DNA from: Owenia fusiformis | Lineage: Eukaryota; Annelida; Polychaeta; Sabellida; Oweniidae | Direction of reading: 5' to 3' | Length of the DNA stretch: 64,000 nucleotides | NCBI GenBank assembly: GCA_903813345.2 | Contig: CAIIXF020000004.1 | Coordinates: 23,437,985 to 23,501,984 of the forward strand | In this document: one piece after another, positions 47,501 to 57,609 of the stretch | How positions within the stretch are numbered: position 1 is the stretch's first letter | Layout of the letters: every line of letters begins with the position of its first letter | The notes under the pieces: model-generated | The model's input: the letters and a program-made list of their open reading frames with translations, nothing else | The model's database searches: none | What the model was told of the DNA's origin: nothing | Made by a program: the position numbers and the translations under genes

Positions 47501-50212
47501 ATGAGGCACACAAATATATGGCTAATGAGGAGATCAGATTAATGGAAATTTCATCAAGTTGTGACACTTATTTGACAAGAATGTAAATTGTAAGATCATT
47601 GGCTGATTGAATAAAGTATTAAATCTGATTGGGTTAAAGAATAACTATGACTGAATCTCATTGGCTGATGACAGATAATATTTTGATTCAGCCAATGGAA
47701 TGTAACAATAAATCTGATTGGTTGACAGAATGTACCTGTGGATGTAATGGTGTGGTATGCCGTATTTGAACTGGCTGGGCAGGGGTCGCTTGTACTTGAG
47801 TTGTAAGTGTACGTCCAGTCTGACTGGAGCTAAGATTTATGGGTACAGCATTCAATGATGAATGTCCTCCCTGCTGTGCTGCTTGGAGCTGAGCTGCCTG
47901 GGTATCAACTTGGTTTCCCATAACTGCAATTTAAAGGAGAATGCTCATTATGAATATTATGAAATAAACATATCTACTTCAGAATTTTTTGTGGCATTCA
48001 CTGATTGTTGGCTCCCTCTATACATTTGTTTCATTTAAAAAGATATTGAACGCTTCTTTAAAATAAAACAGGACAAGTACATAGCAAAGAAGCTATGGTG
48101 TCATTTCCTATTCTACTATGATGTCATTTCCTATTCTACTACAGTATTATGTCATTTTCTATCCTACTATGATGTTATTTTCTATCCTGACCTTATTCTA
48201 AAAACAAATATGGGGGATGACATTCACCGTACAATATTCCAATTGTCTTACTTATGTAACTATGGTAACAGATTTGATGCAACTATAGCAACAGGCATTT
48301 GAATTCAGGCCAGGGGGGGTTCTCCCAAAGTTCAGCCTTCGTATTCGATCACGTGGTACCCATGTGCTAGATCCATATAAGGCTTACATGACCATATAGG
48401 ATGGCTAAGGGGAATCCCCGAATACGAAAGAATATGATAGTATTATGGAAGCTACTCACTTCTTCTGAATTCAGGCAATCATAAATCAGAACTCAAGAAA
48501 TAGACCAATAGGGACTTACCTGTTAATTTAGGCACAAGGGTTTGTGGCTGTCTGTTGATTTGAGTCTGATAGCCTAGACTTGACTTGATGCAACTATAGC
48601 AACAGACATTTGAATTCAGCCAATCATAAAGCAGGACTCAAGAAATAGACCAATAGGGACTTACCTGTTAATTTAGGCACCAGGGTTTGTGGCTGTCTGT
48701 TGATTTGAGTCTGATAGCCTAGACTTGACTCGATGCAACTATAGCAACAGACATTTGAATTCAGCCAATCATAAAGCAGGACTCAAGAAACAGGCCAATA
48801 GGGACTTACCTGTTAATTTAGGCACAAGGGTTTGTGGCTGTCTGTTGATTTGGGTCTGATAGCCTAGACTTGACTTGATGCAACTATAGCAACAGACATT
48901 TGAATTCAGCCAATCATAAAGCAGGACTAAAGAAATAGACCAATAGGGACTTACCTGTTAATTTAGGCACAAGGGTTTGTGGCTGTCTGTTGATTTGAGC
49001 CTGATAGCCTAGACTTGACTTGATGCAACTATAGCAACAGACATTTGAATTCAGCCAATCATAAAGCAGGACTCAAGAAACAGGCCAATAGGGACTTACC
49101 TGTTAATTTAGGCACAAGGGTTTGTGGCTGTCTGTTGATTTGAGTCTGATAGCCTAGACTTGATCGTATGTTACTCGCTATTTGACTGGTTATTCCAGAT
49201 GATTTTAGCGATGCCTGGAACAAAATTAAAATACAAGGCAATTTATGGACGCTTAAACTCTATCTCAAATTCTCTTTCTCTGATCAAATCTGAATTGTCT
49301 ATCTCTTATACCGTTTAAGGAAATTATGTAAGACTTACTTATTCTTTTTAAAAGATATACAGTGAATTCTGTCCAAATCCAAATACAACATGGGCTGGCC
49401 CAAAGTGTTTAGATTGGCAGGTGTTCACATGTGATGTGTTTCAAAAATCAAAATCTACTTGCAAATTGCAAAATGGAAATTTAAAATGCAGTCACGTCGA
49501 GAGGTGTTCAGATGAGAGTGTACATTTTTTTTACTAGATCACATACCTGAAAATGTGACCGAATAGTCTGGTCAATATGCACAGGTTGACGAAGTATATG
49601 GGTAGGCTGTTGTTGGCTGCTCGGGTTCAACTCTGGTTTCTTACCTAGAAATAATATCATTATCATGAATCTCCCTGAGTCTCTCATACGCTGAAGCCGG
49701 CGGGACAGTTAATTATTGTATGATATTTTAGTATGTATATTGTTAACTGCAGTGTGAGACTTTTATTAACTACTAACTGTTATGGTTTTGGATTGTGATA
49801 ATGGTACGTGAATGGTAGGAGATTGGGTGTTGGACATGGTTTCTTTTCATTAGACCCTTGCTATTTTAATCCCAATATTTATTACTAAAAGGTTTCTGAC
49901 TTCCTATTCCTTGTTTGTATCCAGTTTTATGTATTTTCTCAGAGTTTTACCACAAATAATGTGACAAAAATGTAAAATTAGACTCCGGAAAAAACAATTT
50001 AAACTCCAAAAAAGTTATTAGACTCTGGAGCAAGAGGGTTTTAAGGCATAAGACGCCGGAGATTTTGCTTGGCTGCTTGAAAAGAAACACTCAATTCGAT
50101 TGGCTGGTCGATACCACTAATATTTCAACTGGATTGCTTAATCATGAGAAAGGTATAACTTACCACCAGTGCTGCCACCTTTTGAGTTCACAGGGTTTAT
50201 GTTGCTACTCAT
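35504..50212 (-). CDS. SAP130: SAP130, Sin3A-associated protein 130
   Basis: SAP130 is a subunit of the Sin3-HDAC corepressor. Twenty-one coding exons, all GT-AG, join in frame to 920 residues plus stop: 50164-50212, 49547-49644, 49100-49214, 47736-47923, 46895-47015, 46333-46573, 44211-44449, 43589-43672, 43050-43230, 42405-42583, 41476-41631, 40901-41021, 40446-40565, 39994-40106, 39410-39482, 38679-38750, 38183-38283, 37557-37691, 36917-37020, 36040-36162 and 35504-35653. Family marks are THLPRG (~186), SPRPSILRKR (~577), a VKIKTEP sumoylation-type site (~655), MSPRKKPRKQ (~681) and the conserved C-terminal region (DDEGVRWVRMR, NWKARNNHFVRYVDVK, KGIGQKASGWRLYHLAAQLE, GNIQRCQLVIEQLEEARDSM). 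The middle is low-complexity Gln/Thr/Ser/Pro. Start is the ATG of MSSNINPVNS; an untranslated exon lies at about 51100. Confidence 0.96.
35800..36039. repeat. Minisatellite made of SAP130 exon 20 end plus donor
   Basis: The penultimate coding exon ends GCATGAACTGACACAG and its donor begins GTATTTAATG. The intron then continues with about ten copies of an 18-22-bp unit TATGAACTGACANNGTATTA, some reproducing TGACACAG/GTATTATA or TGACTCAG/GTGTTAAA. The last ~13 exonic bases and the splice site have been amplified. Confidence 0.9.
39195..39350. repeat. 39-bp tandem repeat in a SAP130 intron
   Basis: TTTTTGCTTGATTCTAGTAA followed by ACATTTGACAAGCGGGTAA occurs four times (unit starts near 39221, 39260 and 39299 for the AAACATTT word). 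It is not derived from an exon. Confidence 0.85.
41632..42095 (-). pseudogene. Four tandem copies of the SAP130 acceptor and exon start
   Basis: The true exon (41476-41631) begins at TTCCAG/TACCAAATACACAAAG. The block with acceptor and about 80 exonic bases (reading VPNTQSPNLATALQSQTISS) recurs upstream at TGTATTTGGT positions 41731, 41843, 41953 and 42067, periods 110-114. The units alternate between two variants (GTTGGAGACG and CTTTGGAGGCG), so the array probably grew by doubling a dimer. Every copy keeps AG, but no copy has a donor, and each frame ends in a stop after LQSYNYI. Confidence 0.92.
42610..42925. repeat. Interspersed ~120-bp units (TATACAATTTAGAG family)
   Basis: Three decayed units with CTTGGCATTTCTATACAATT and CACTCTAATTTG words, the same family as 34400-35390. 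Confidence 0.55.
43985..44095. repeat. 22-bp minisatellite GAGTACCAGGTATGAGTAAC
   Basis: About eight copies of AGTANNAGGTATG. Read on the minus strand they are not donor-like. It lies in the intron after the SAP130 exon 44211-44449. Confidence 0.85.
44460..44620. repeat. GATTGGCTGAT-type ~40-bp repeats in SAP130 introns
   Basis: Units of the form CTGATTGGTTGATGTAATGC recur here, at 46130-46330, at 47030-47390 and at 47590-47730, in different introns of one gene. The word contains CCAAT on the minus strand. Units are diverged and interspersed with exon-edge copies. Confidence 0.65.
45128..45597. mobile_element. 470-bp hAT-type MITE with 8-bp target duplication
   Basis: Termini TAGTGTTGTCGCGAT and ATCGCGACAACACTA are flanked by identical GTTTGAAT at 45120-45127 and 45598-45605. 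The subterminal regions are full of CATCGATG/CATCGCGATG palindromes. An 8-bp duplication is the hAT superfamily hallmark. It lies in a SAP130 intron. Confidence 0.9.
46579..46860. repeat. ~140-bp direct duplication in a SAP130 intron
   Basis: GAATAAAGCATAAAAATAAT to CTCTTATATCTAACTTTTTT (46579-46712) is repeated at 46723-46858 with point changes. It lies just upstream, in gene direction, of the exon 46333-46573 acceptor. Confidence 0.8.
47016..47390 (-). pseudogene. Three tandem copies of the start of SAP130 exon 46895-47015
   Basis: The exon begins TAG/GTGATGTCTGGTGGAACC and reads VMSGGTTQQVTVPMAS. The same segment, up to about 45 exonic bases and the preceding ACAATAG-like border, recurs ending near 47124, 47233 and 47340, with period about 105-110 and GATTGGCTGAT sequence between copies. 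The copy ending 47124 has a changed border (CAATAGC); the copies lack a donor. Confidence 0.88.
48500..49095 (-). pseudogene. Four tandem copies of a SAP130 exon end with its donor
   Basis: The real exon (49100-49214) ends AAATTAACAG with donor GTAAGTCCC. A 145-bp block with about 60 exonic bases (GGCTATCAGACTCAAATC, QPQTLVPKLT) and the donor is repeated downstream with donors at 48515, 48660, 48805 and 48950, the true one being at 49095: an exact 145-bp spacing. Copies are about 97% identical and retain the consensus donor. A TTGCTATAG upstream in each unit could act as acceptor, but joining it to the exon frame meets a stop. Confidence 0.93.
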
Positions 50213-51099
50213 TGTACATTATATGTTCTCGGGAATCTGGAAATATTCAAATGTAAACAATTATATGTCGCAAGGAATCTCACTCCCCTTAGTTTTACAT
50301 GAGTTAAAATACTGAATTCTGCGGGTAAAATTAGTGAATTCTGCAAGGGGAAAATGTCAATTCTGTAGGAATTTTGTCATATTTTTGGCATTATTTTAGT
50401 GAAAATTGAGGTAAAGCCTTAATCTGGCAAAAGTTAGGTCTTGTAAACTGTCCCTGCCCTCAAATAAAAATCTTTGGGTGGTAACATGTCTGAATATTGT
50501 ACCAAAAGGGAATGAGCTGGTCAAACATATCTCATTATCGAATTTAATAATCGTTTAGAGTCATGGTTGTGAAGTACTATAAGCTGATACATCATGTTAT
50601 GAAGGTGAAATTCCCCTTCTATAGCCTATCTTCATGGCTGTTTGAGATTGGCAGTGTATATTACAAGTCAAAATTGCTTTTGGAATTCTAATTTTCATCT
50701 GATGTACATAAAAAATTGAAAAGCACATGGCTTTGTTATGATTTTAGTTATACATACTTCTAGGCCAGGTGACGTCATGACCTCACAACAAATTCAAAGG
50801 CCCTAACCCTGCATAAGAATTTTAATAGTTTTTGCCTAATTTCAGTTTTAAAATAACGCAAAAGAAGATAATTTAAACAGTTTAACATTGTGTCGGAACC
50901 AAAGCAATCCCATGCGAAAGGACAAATGTTTTCGTTCATTATTTTAGCTGGAAATCCAAGGGAAAGTTGAACTTCTGAAAACACGGGTTCGCCATTCGTA
51001 CCACACAAATCTAAGCCATTAGATCTCCTTATACCGACCATAAAATCAAATCAAAATGAGACACTCTAAGCTCAATATAATCAAGAAGAACATACTCAC

Positions 51100-51200
51100 C
51101 AATTGGCTCCAACAGTCTTCTGGATTCGTTGTGAATCACCGTCAAATTATAGCTTTAAGTTTCGTGTTTCAAAATAAGCACCATCTTCTTTCGTTGCGAA
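51100..51200 (-). other. SAP130 untranslated first exon (3' border seen)
   Basis: A consensus donor (TTG/GTGAGTATG) at 51099 on the minus strand follows a non-coding stretch, and the next exon (acceptor TTTCCAG at 50237) holds the start codon. The transcription start is not visible in sequence; the 5' limit given is approximate. Confidence 0.5.
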
Positions 51201-51620
51201 TTAGTGCGCCTTTCCGATTGGTTGTCGCATAAACTTCCGGCTTTTCACTTTGACCTAGTTTTTAAAATTAATACTCTTTAGATGTTTTACAATTTATCTC
51301 TCGAAATTTATAACTCACGTACAGTATTTTAATAAAAATACATACATTTAATGTTCTTTAGTACTTTTTGTACTTATTATCAAAATTGGTCATATAGATA
51401 ATTAGTAGCATTTATCTTTTGAGCGGCACAACAAAAGACACCTGGGATGCTGCAGGGCACTTCCGGTTGATTTTTAGATTAATAATTGCTTTGTGTACTG
51501 CAAATATTCTGGCAAGTTATATATCGTAGTTTTCATTTTTATATATATTTCTTACCTCAAAACTCGTCAATCAGTCGACCAGTGGCATGAAAAGATATTT
51601 AGCGGCTCGACCTCGCCATG
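51201..51620. promoter_or_regulatory. Divergent promoter region, SAP130 and methyltransferase gene
   Basis: CCAAT in the minus orientation at about 51216-51223 and two ETS-type ACTTCCGG words at 51233-51240 and 51459-51466 sit between the two predicted first exons. A good plus-strand donor (ATGGGAA/GTAAGT) at about 51625 marks a probable untranslated exon of the methyltransferase gene, and TTTCAG/GTCCGAG at 52375 the next acceptor. No TATA box is seen. Confidence 0.5.
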
Positions 51621-51777
51621 GGAAGTAAGTCAACCCTCCTTACTTCATGCGAAAGCTATTGGATTTTGATATAATACCATAAGTTTCAAAATCTAACATG
51701 GCTCTCGAAGTGAGTAAACCCCTCCCTCTTTTGGCCCCTCTTGTATTCTGTAGCCTATATTTTAGAGAATATTATAG

Positions 51778-51952
51778 CACAGGAAGTTGTATCAAGTCCT
51801 TTTTGGGCCTAACAGAGCTTTTTGCCCTTCCCCGAGGGATACATCTGTTCTGAAAGTGGGGAAGGGCAAAAGTTATCCCGTGCCAGGACTATACTGGCAC
51901 GGGATAAGGCAAAAGGCTCTGTTAGGCCAAAAGAGTACTAATACTTCCTGTG
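51778..51952. mobile_element. 175-bp hAT-type MITE, TATTATAG target duplication
   Basis: Ends CACAGGAAGT and ACTTCCTGTG are flanked by TATTATAG at 51770-51777 and 51953-51960. The arms pair over GGCCTAACAGAGC/GCTCTGTTAGGCC, and the centre has the hairpin ATCCCGTGCCAG...CTGGCACGGGAT. It lies in the predicted 5' UTR intron of the methyltransferase gene. Confidence 0.9.
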
Positions 51953-52529
51953 TATTATAGGGAGGATGACGTACTCCCCGTGGACATCGCGTGACATGTA
52001 GACTCAAAAGGATGTTGATAGATCTATTACTCATCCAATATTCCGGCCATGATTCCGCGTCACCACAGAAAAAGGAAAGAAATCTTGTTTTCAAAATTTT
52101 TGCAGAATTTGATTTGTGGCATGGAATTTTGCGCAATTTTCTCGTGAACAACCATCTCATTTCATATTTGTCACTCGTTGAAATACCTTAGTCAGTTGTT
52201 TGTCATCAGAAACTGGTGAGGATTTCCAGAAGAAAATCTAAAATCTGTTCAGATCCTTTGCATCGAGCATCTTGTATTCTCCTAAACCCATGCACATCGG
52301 TGTGTTATTCTGGAATATCAAAACTGACAAATTTTTCAATTATTTACTGTATAATTCATTTTTATTTTATTTCAGGTCCGAGTTGTTAATTTCTCACAAT
52401 TTGGAACGATTTCATCGATACATGTAGTTTGATAATGCCCTAAAATGAGGACTTCAAAGTGTATACAAAGTGTATTATAATATGTGCTAAGGACATGAAG
52501 GATGCAACATCCTTTTTACAATATAAGAC

Positions 52530-52835
52530 TTGTGAAACCTTGGAGTGAAAACTTGACATTGCTGCAATGCAGTTAAATTATGGAAGTGAAAACTCAATAT
52601 TACATGTAGCTCAATGTAACCACACTCTGGAAGTGAAATCTTGGAGTGAAAATTTACATTGCTGCAATGCAGTTAAATTATGGAAGTGAAAACTCAATAT
52701 TAGCTCAATGTAGCCACACTCTGGAAGTGAAACCTTGGAGTGAAAATTTACATTGCTGCAATGCAGTTAAATTATGGAAGTGAAAACTCAATATTAGCTC
52801 AATGTAACCACACTACTCTGGAAGTGAAATCCCAA
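52530..52835. repeat. ~105-bp tandem repeats in the methyltransferase 5' UTR
   Basis: ATTGCTGCAATGCAGTTAAA, TTATGGAAGTGAAAACTCAA and CACACTCTGGAAGTGAAAYC recur three times directly before the start codon. They add several short upstream ATGs, all out of frame with the main start or soon stopped. Confidence 0.85.
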
Positions 52836-52845
52836 TCTTAATGCA

Positions 52846-54311
52846 ATGCAGTCAAGGCATGCATTAAGGATAGCAATCACATTATTGTTCCTTTTGATTG
52901 CAATAAGACTTTTTTGGCAAGTGACTTGTAACCGAGAAATGGGCGATGCTGAGGTTCCAAACAGAAATATCATTTACGAAGTGCGCTATGTAAATCAAAC
53001 AATGGTCACTAATAGGAAACTTCCAATAGAAAAACAAACAATTACCAAAGTTATAAACTGCATCACTGGAGGAACAATCAGAAATCATAAACCATCAAAA
53101 TTTGAACTTTTTGATGCGACATACAAAACCAAAGGGGAGGACCATGCTAAAAGGCAAAATGATTTTGTTATGATATATAGTCTCAGGGGGTGGGGTGGTA
53201 TTGATGGAACAGCTGATTTACAAGCCTCGGGGATAGGGTCTACTTTGAACTATGCACAGGAAGCCATGACTACATTAAACTCGATTGTCGATCAATTGAA
53301 GCTGACATTGAAACAAGATAGAATTTCTATCTTGGATACAGCATGTGGGGACATGCAGTGGATGAGTAAGATTTTTACTTTCTAATTATATTATGTTATG
53401 TTATGTTTAAGGAATAAAGACCAAGATTTTATGATTTATGGCGTGATATATGACCGAAAATTTTATTCTGTTCATTGTTAAAAGACCAAAATGTGTTATG
53501 ATTCTAATATGATAAACAGACAAGAAACACAAAAAACACAACTATTTGCATTTATGAATTTTAGTGGTCATACATACAATATATATATATAATATATTTT
53601 TTTGTATATGTCTCTGCCAGTATCTATTTTTAATGGAAGATAGAAATATTGTTTATATCGATTGAAAGATGGCACATGATTATCATTTAGTCTGTAAAGA
53701 GAAAAGAGGAGGAAATTACCCATCATACCTTAATTTGGCTGTTGACAGAAATTCAAATGAGACTTGAATTCAGTGCATCTTCATTTTATTTTTCAGGTAG
53801 GTTCTTAACAATTAGAACAGATGTGGATTATACAGGGTTAGATATTGTGAATGACCTGATCCAGCACCACAAACAAACATACAAGGACCACTTTAACTGG
53901 TCATTCTTCCATAAAGATATCGTTAAAGACCCCTTGGATAAATCATATGATTTGGTTCTATTAAGAATGACTCTACAACATCTTAGATTACATGACATTA
54001 TGCAAGTTTTGGATAATATTAACCATAGTGGAAGTAAATACCTTTTATCGACAACATTCCCAGCTGTGCGGAACAATGAAGAGCTCACGAAGGATATTTC
54101 AACTGGGCGTATGCGTTACATCAATTTGGAGCTTGAGCCAATCCGGCTTCAGCCACCAATTTGTTTTTATAGGGATGGACCAATGGGAGACAAGGAAAAT
54201 CATTATCTAGGTTTATGGCGGATCCCAATGTTCCAAGTAAATAATTGTGAAAAAGAAGAAACCTTGATGCTCGATAAAAAAATGATCTCATATTACTGCG
54301 CATCTAAATAG
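52846..54311 (+). CDS. Membrane-anchored class I SAM-dependent methyltransferase
   Basis: Two exons, 52846-53365 and 53797-54311 (donor A/GTAAGA, acceptor TTTTTCAG), encode 344 residues. Residues ~9-24 (IAITLLFLLIAIRLFW) are one hydrophobic segment after a basic start, so a type II signal anchor with a lumenal or extracellular enzyme is likely; NQT near residue 50 is a possible N-glycosylation site. The SAM-binding motif I is ILDTACGDMQWM at the exon junction, followed by YTGLDIV (motif II acidic residue), FHKDIVKDPL, DLVLLRMTLQHLRLHDI and SGSKYLLSTTF. This pattern matches a family of uncharacterised methyltransferases (consensus around LDLPCGDF-WM, Y-G-DIV, D-V--R--L-HL) found patchily in bacteria, algae and invertebrates. 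The substrate is unknown. An earlier ATG at 52839 is out of frame. Confidence 0.85.
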
Positions 54312-55277
54312 TTCCAGTAAAAATTCAATGAATGACACTACTGTACTTCTACTTAATTTGGCGCTTCTTATTTTGGCAGATTTGCTGTTTTGAACAATTG
54401 GTGGCTATTTCATTTGGTGGACTTTAACAATTGGTGGATCTGTCAAATTAAAATGCTCGTCAAATTAAATAGAAGTACAGTATTCCTGTGAGCATATTCA
54501 AACAAGAGGCAGGCAAGGCAACTGACTCACCATTATTTTATTTATTTTATTTATTTTCGTCTCACAGCAGATTTATTTTACAAATACTAGTAGTACTAAA
54601 ATAACATTAAAAACACTGCGGCTTATGAGAAATGTTTCATACATGTATTATTGAAACAGAAAATATTAATTCGGACATTTTATTTTTCTGTAAAAATTGA
54701 TTCTCCTTGCTCATATTTGCCCAACCTATTTCAATTTGCCTCATCTATTTATATTTGCCTCACCTATTTATATTTGCCTCACCACTTTGAATTTGCCTCA
54801 ACAGTCAACAATTTAAGTTTGCCTCACCAATTTAAAGCCTCACCTATCTAAATTTGCCTCACCACTTTGAATTTGCCTTACACATTTAAATTTGCCTCAC
54901 CACTTTGAATTTGCCTTACACATTTAAATTTGCCTCACCACTTTGAATTTGCCTCACCTATTTATATTTGCCTCATCAATTTAAAACCTCACCTATTTCA
55001 ATTGTCAAAAATGTCTAAATTAGTTTCTGTAAAGTTTTGCCAATGCCCTGTGTCAAAACCTACACTTTAAAAGTGCATCAACACTTTGACTCAGACTAAT
55101 GTGCGTAATGTTAAGCCTATCACCTATTTGATATCCAACAGATTGTCTAATAGCTAGGAAACACATGTAACAACCTATTCTGTTATTATCATTCCAGAAC
55201 TATTTCAGGACAGTTTTATTATAATTTTTATACAATGTTGAATTATGTTAGTATTTCAATGTTTTAAAGCAACAGTA
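54312..55277. repeat. 3' flank with TTTGCCTCACCACTTTGAAT minisatellite
   Basis: From about 54700 to 55000 the unit ATTTGCCTCACC(A/T)NTTTNAA, about 21-24 bp, recurs some twelve times. The rest, including the methyltransferase 3' UTR, is AT-rich without features. Confidence 0.7.
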
Positions 55278-55343
55278 CAGGGTGGTCCAAAAAAGTGAAC
55301 TGTTGCAACAGGCTATATTAAAACACTTTTTTGGACCACCCTG
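55278..55343. mobile_element. 66-bp minimal mariner-type MITE
   Basis: CAGGGTGGTCCAAAAAAGTG and its exact complement CACTTTTTTGGACCACCCTG are separated by only 26 bases and flanked by TA at 55276-55277 and 55344-55345. This is near the minimum size for a TIR element. Confidence 0.88.
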
Positions 55344-55349
55344 TAGAAA

Positions 55350-56326
55350 AGGTCTATTTTGTAAAACTTTGTAATGTTTCAACATAAAGGCAATACATTA
55401 AAGACAACCATCGTAATTAAAATTTTGTATCCCTCCCATCTGATGATAGCAGAACGAAAAATGTAACCAACTAAATCAGAGCATATATTTCTAGTTGAAA
55501 AAACAAGGATGTGATGAGAGTCAGAATGGGAGATCGCAAATTGTCTGTTATTTTAACAAGTTGCTAAAGTAGCTCAGCTGTTGTGGCTTGCCTCTTTTTA
55601 GATACTTCTGCTAACTTTCCTTATACCAAAGGTATTGAGAAAACTAAGTACATTGTGTGTATGTCATTTTGTTTCATTTCATTCCAAAGAATATTTGTAG
55701 AAAATAACAAAAAAAAACAATTATACTTAACAAATCTGAAATTATTATATAAATATAAAGGTCCATGTGCAGTATGGCAAGTGATTTTAGACGGTCATAT
55801 CTTTCACCATAATAAATTTCTGGGCATAAATACACCTGTTTTTAATTAAAACAATATGTTTTCTTTCAAGTGAAGTCCCCATGATGATAAAAATACCAAT
55901 CGAACAATTCAAAAAATGTAAATAAGGACCCTCACATCAACAATTTTTTCAGAATGTTAAACGTATTTGCTCAAAAGATGATCTTCTTTTTCTGATTTTT
56001 ATTGTGTAAAAAGATTATTTAACAAGGGGACTAAAACATCTCCAAAAGTAGAATGGTATTGAAAGTCTACTTTTAAAGATATCAATTTTCGATGACCAAA
56101 ATCATGCTGAAAACAATGGATAGCATGAGTTTTCCCTAAGGGAAAATAACATGGGAAATGTGTTTTTTAACTTTATCGCATTTCAATACCCATCCCCTTT
56201 TCAGAAGTTATTATTATAGGCAGAGGAGGAAATACCCTAGAAATCATACACGAAGCTATCTCTCTGTAAAGATAAACTTCATTTTTATATGAAGAATGTC
56301 CATAATTTAAGAATGTTGTATATTCT
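55350..56326. other. No gene or clear element seen
   Basis: AT-rich. The frame at 55583-55849 has no family signature and no splice support. Confidence 0.4.
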
Positions 56327-56726
56327 CGCGGTCCTAACTTCGACCGTTAATTTGAATTTATGATCTACCGGATGTTTGAAAATCAAGGATTGCGAGTCTC
56401 ATACTGCACTGTTTTTCTTCAAACTTATACCATTAAAAGCAGAACAAAATTGCCTTTCTGTCGGTGCATTACTTTCTTGTAAAGAGTCCCTCGTTCTAGC
56501 AGCGGTTTGGTCGCCAGCTGTTAGAAGGCCTTCTTACAGCTGGGGACCAAAATGCCGCTGAAAGTAGGGACTCTGTTTAAGAGAATAATGTACCATAAGA
56601 AAGGGATTTTTGTTATGCTTTGAATGGAACAAGTTTGAAGAAAAACGGTGGAGTATGAGACTCGTAATCCTTGATTTTAAAGCATCCGGTAGGTCAAAAT
56701 TTCAAAATAACGAAGTTAGGACCGCG
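56327..56726. mobile_element. 400-bp foldback element, CGCGGTCCTAACTTCG ends
   Basis: The left end is mirrored by CGAAGTTAGGACCGCG, and inner pairs include ATCAAGGATTGCGAGTCTCA/TGAGACTCGTAATCCTTGAT and GTCCC around a CCAGCTG...CAGCTGG centre. No coding capacity. Confidence 0.8.
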
Positions 56727-57363
56727 TGATATTTCAAAGTGTACAATATTTTGAGTGAATCTCGAATTGCTGCTCAGTGACTCCTTTCCGAAAAAAGATT
56801 CAAAATTAGAAGTTGGAAATGATTTGAGTACGTATTAGGCAATATTACAGGATTAGTACCTTATCGATTCATTTGAAAACTGGAAATTGAACAGAACATA
56901 AAATTCTTCTGGTTTAAGTGCTGTAACTGGCTGCAAATGCGAGTAAAGAGCAATTCATTTTAGGCCCTGGCTAGAGAGCCTTAAATTTTAAGGTTCTTTA
57001 GCATTTCGGCTAAACCGCCTTAAATTTTAAGGTTCTGCAGACACTTCGATCATTTTAATTTCAACTGATTCTCTTTGTAGCTATAGCATATTCAATTTTC
57101 CTATTTAAACCATGGAAAAATCATGTTACATTTATAAATCATCCAGTGATCGATTGAATATGATAAGTTATCATTTATAACACCAAAATTATCTACAATC
57201 TGAGCGATTAAAAATGTTCTGCTCTATGCTTCCTTTATAGACTTTATAAGCATGACAATAGCTGAATAAAAATCCAATGTAAATCGTGTTTTGAATGTTT
57301 TTATTAATGAATGAGTGCATGAACTACCAGCGTATTGAATGCGGATCAATCTGGTTGATTCCG

Positions 57364-57600
57364 CGCAACTCACTTAGCATGTTTATTATTCCCACGTATA
57401 ACTTATAAAGCGTTTGATTACGATATCATTTATTGCGGAGTTTTACACATCCATAAGTGTGATATTCTTATAACGTCGTATAAACGTCAGAATATCACAC
57501 TTATGGACGTATAGAGCTGCGCGATAAATGATGACATAATCAAACGCTTCATAAGCTACGTTGTATACGGGAATAATAAACACGCTATAAGTGAGTTGCG
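57364..57600. mobile_element. 237-bp foldback element
   Basis: CGCAACTCACTTAGCATGTT faces its complement ending GTGAGTTGCG; inner pairs GTTTATTATTCCC/GGGAATAATAAAC and CATAAGTGTGATATTC/GAATATCACACTTATG. The centre is TTATAACGTCGTATAA. Confidence 0.8.
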
Positions 57601-57609
57601 AACTCTTAA

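Noticed and set aside
53828-54303. Minus-strand frames within the methyltransferase second exon
   Set aside because: They are shadows of the methyltransferase coding sequence, which has clear motifs and consistent splice phase.
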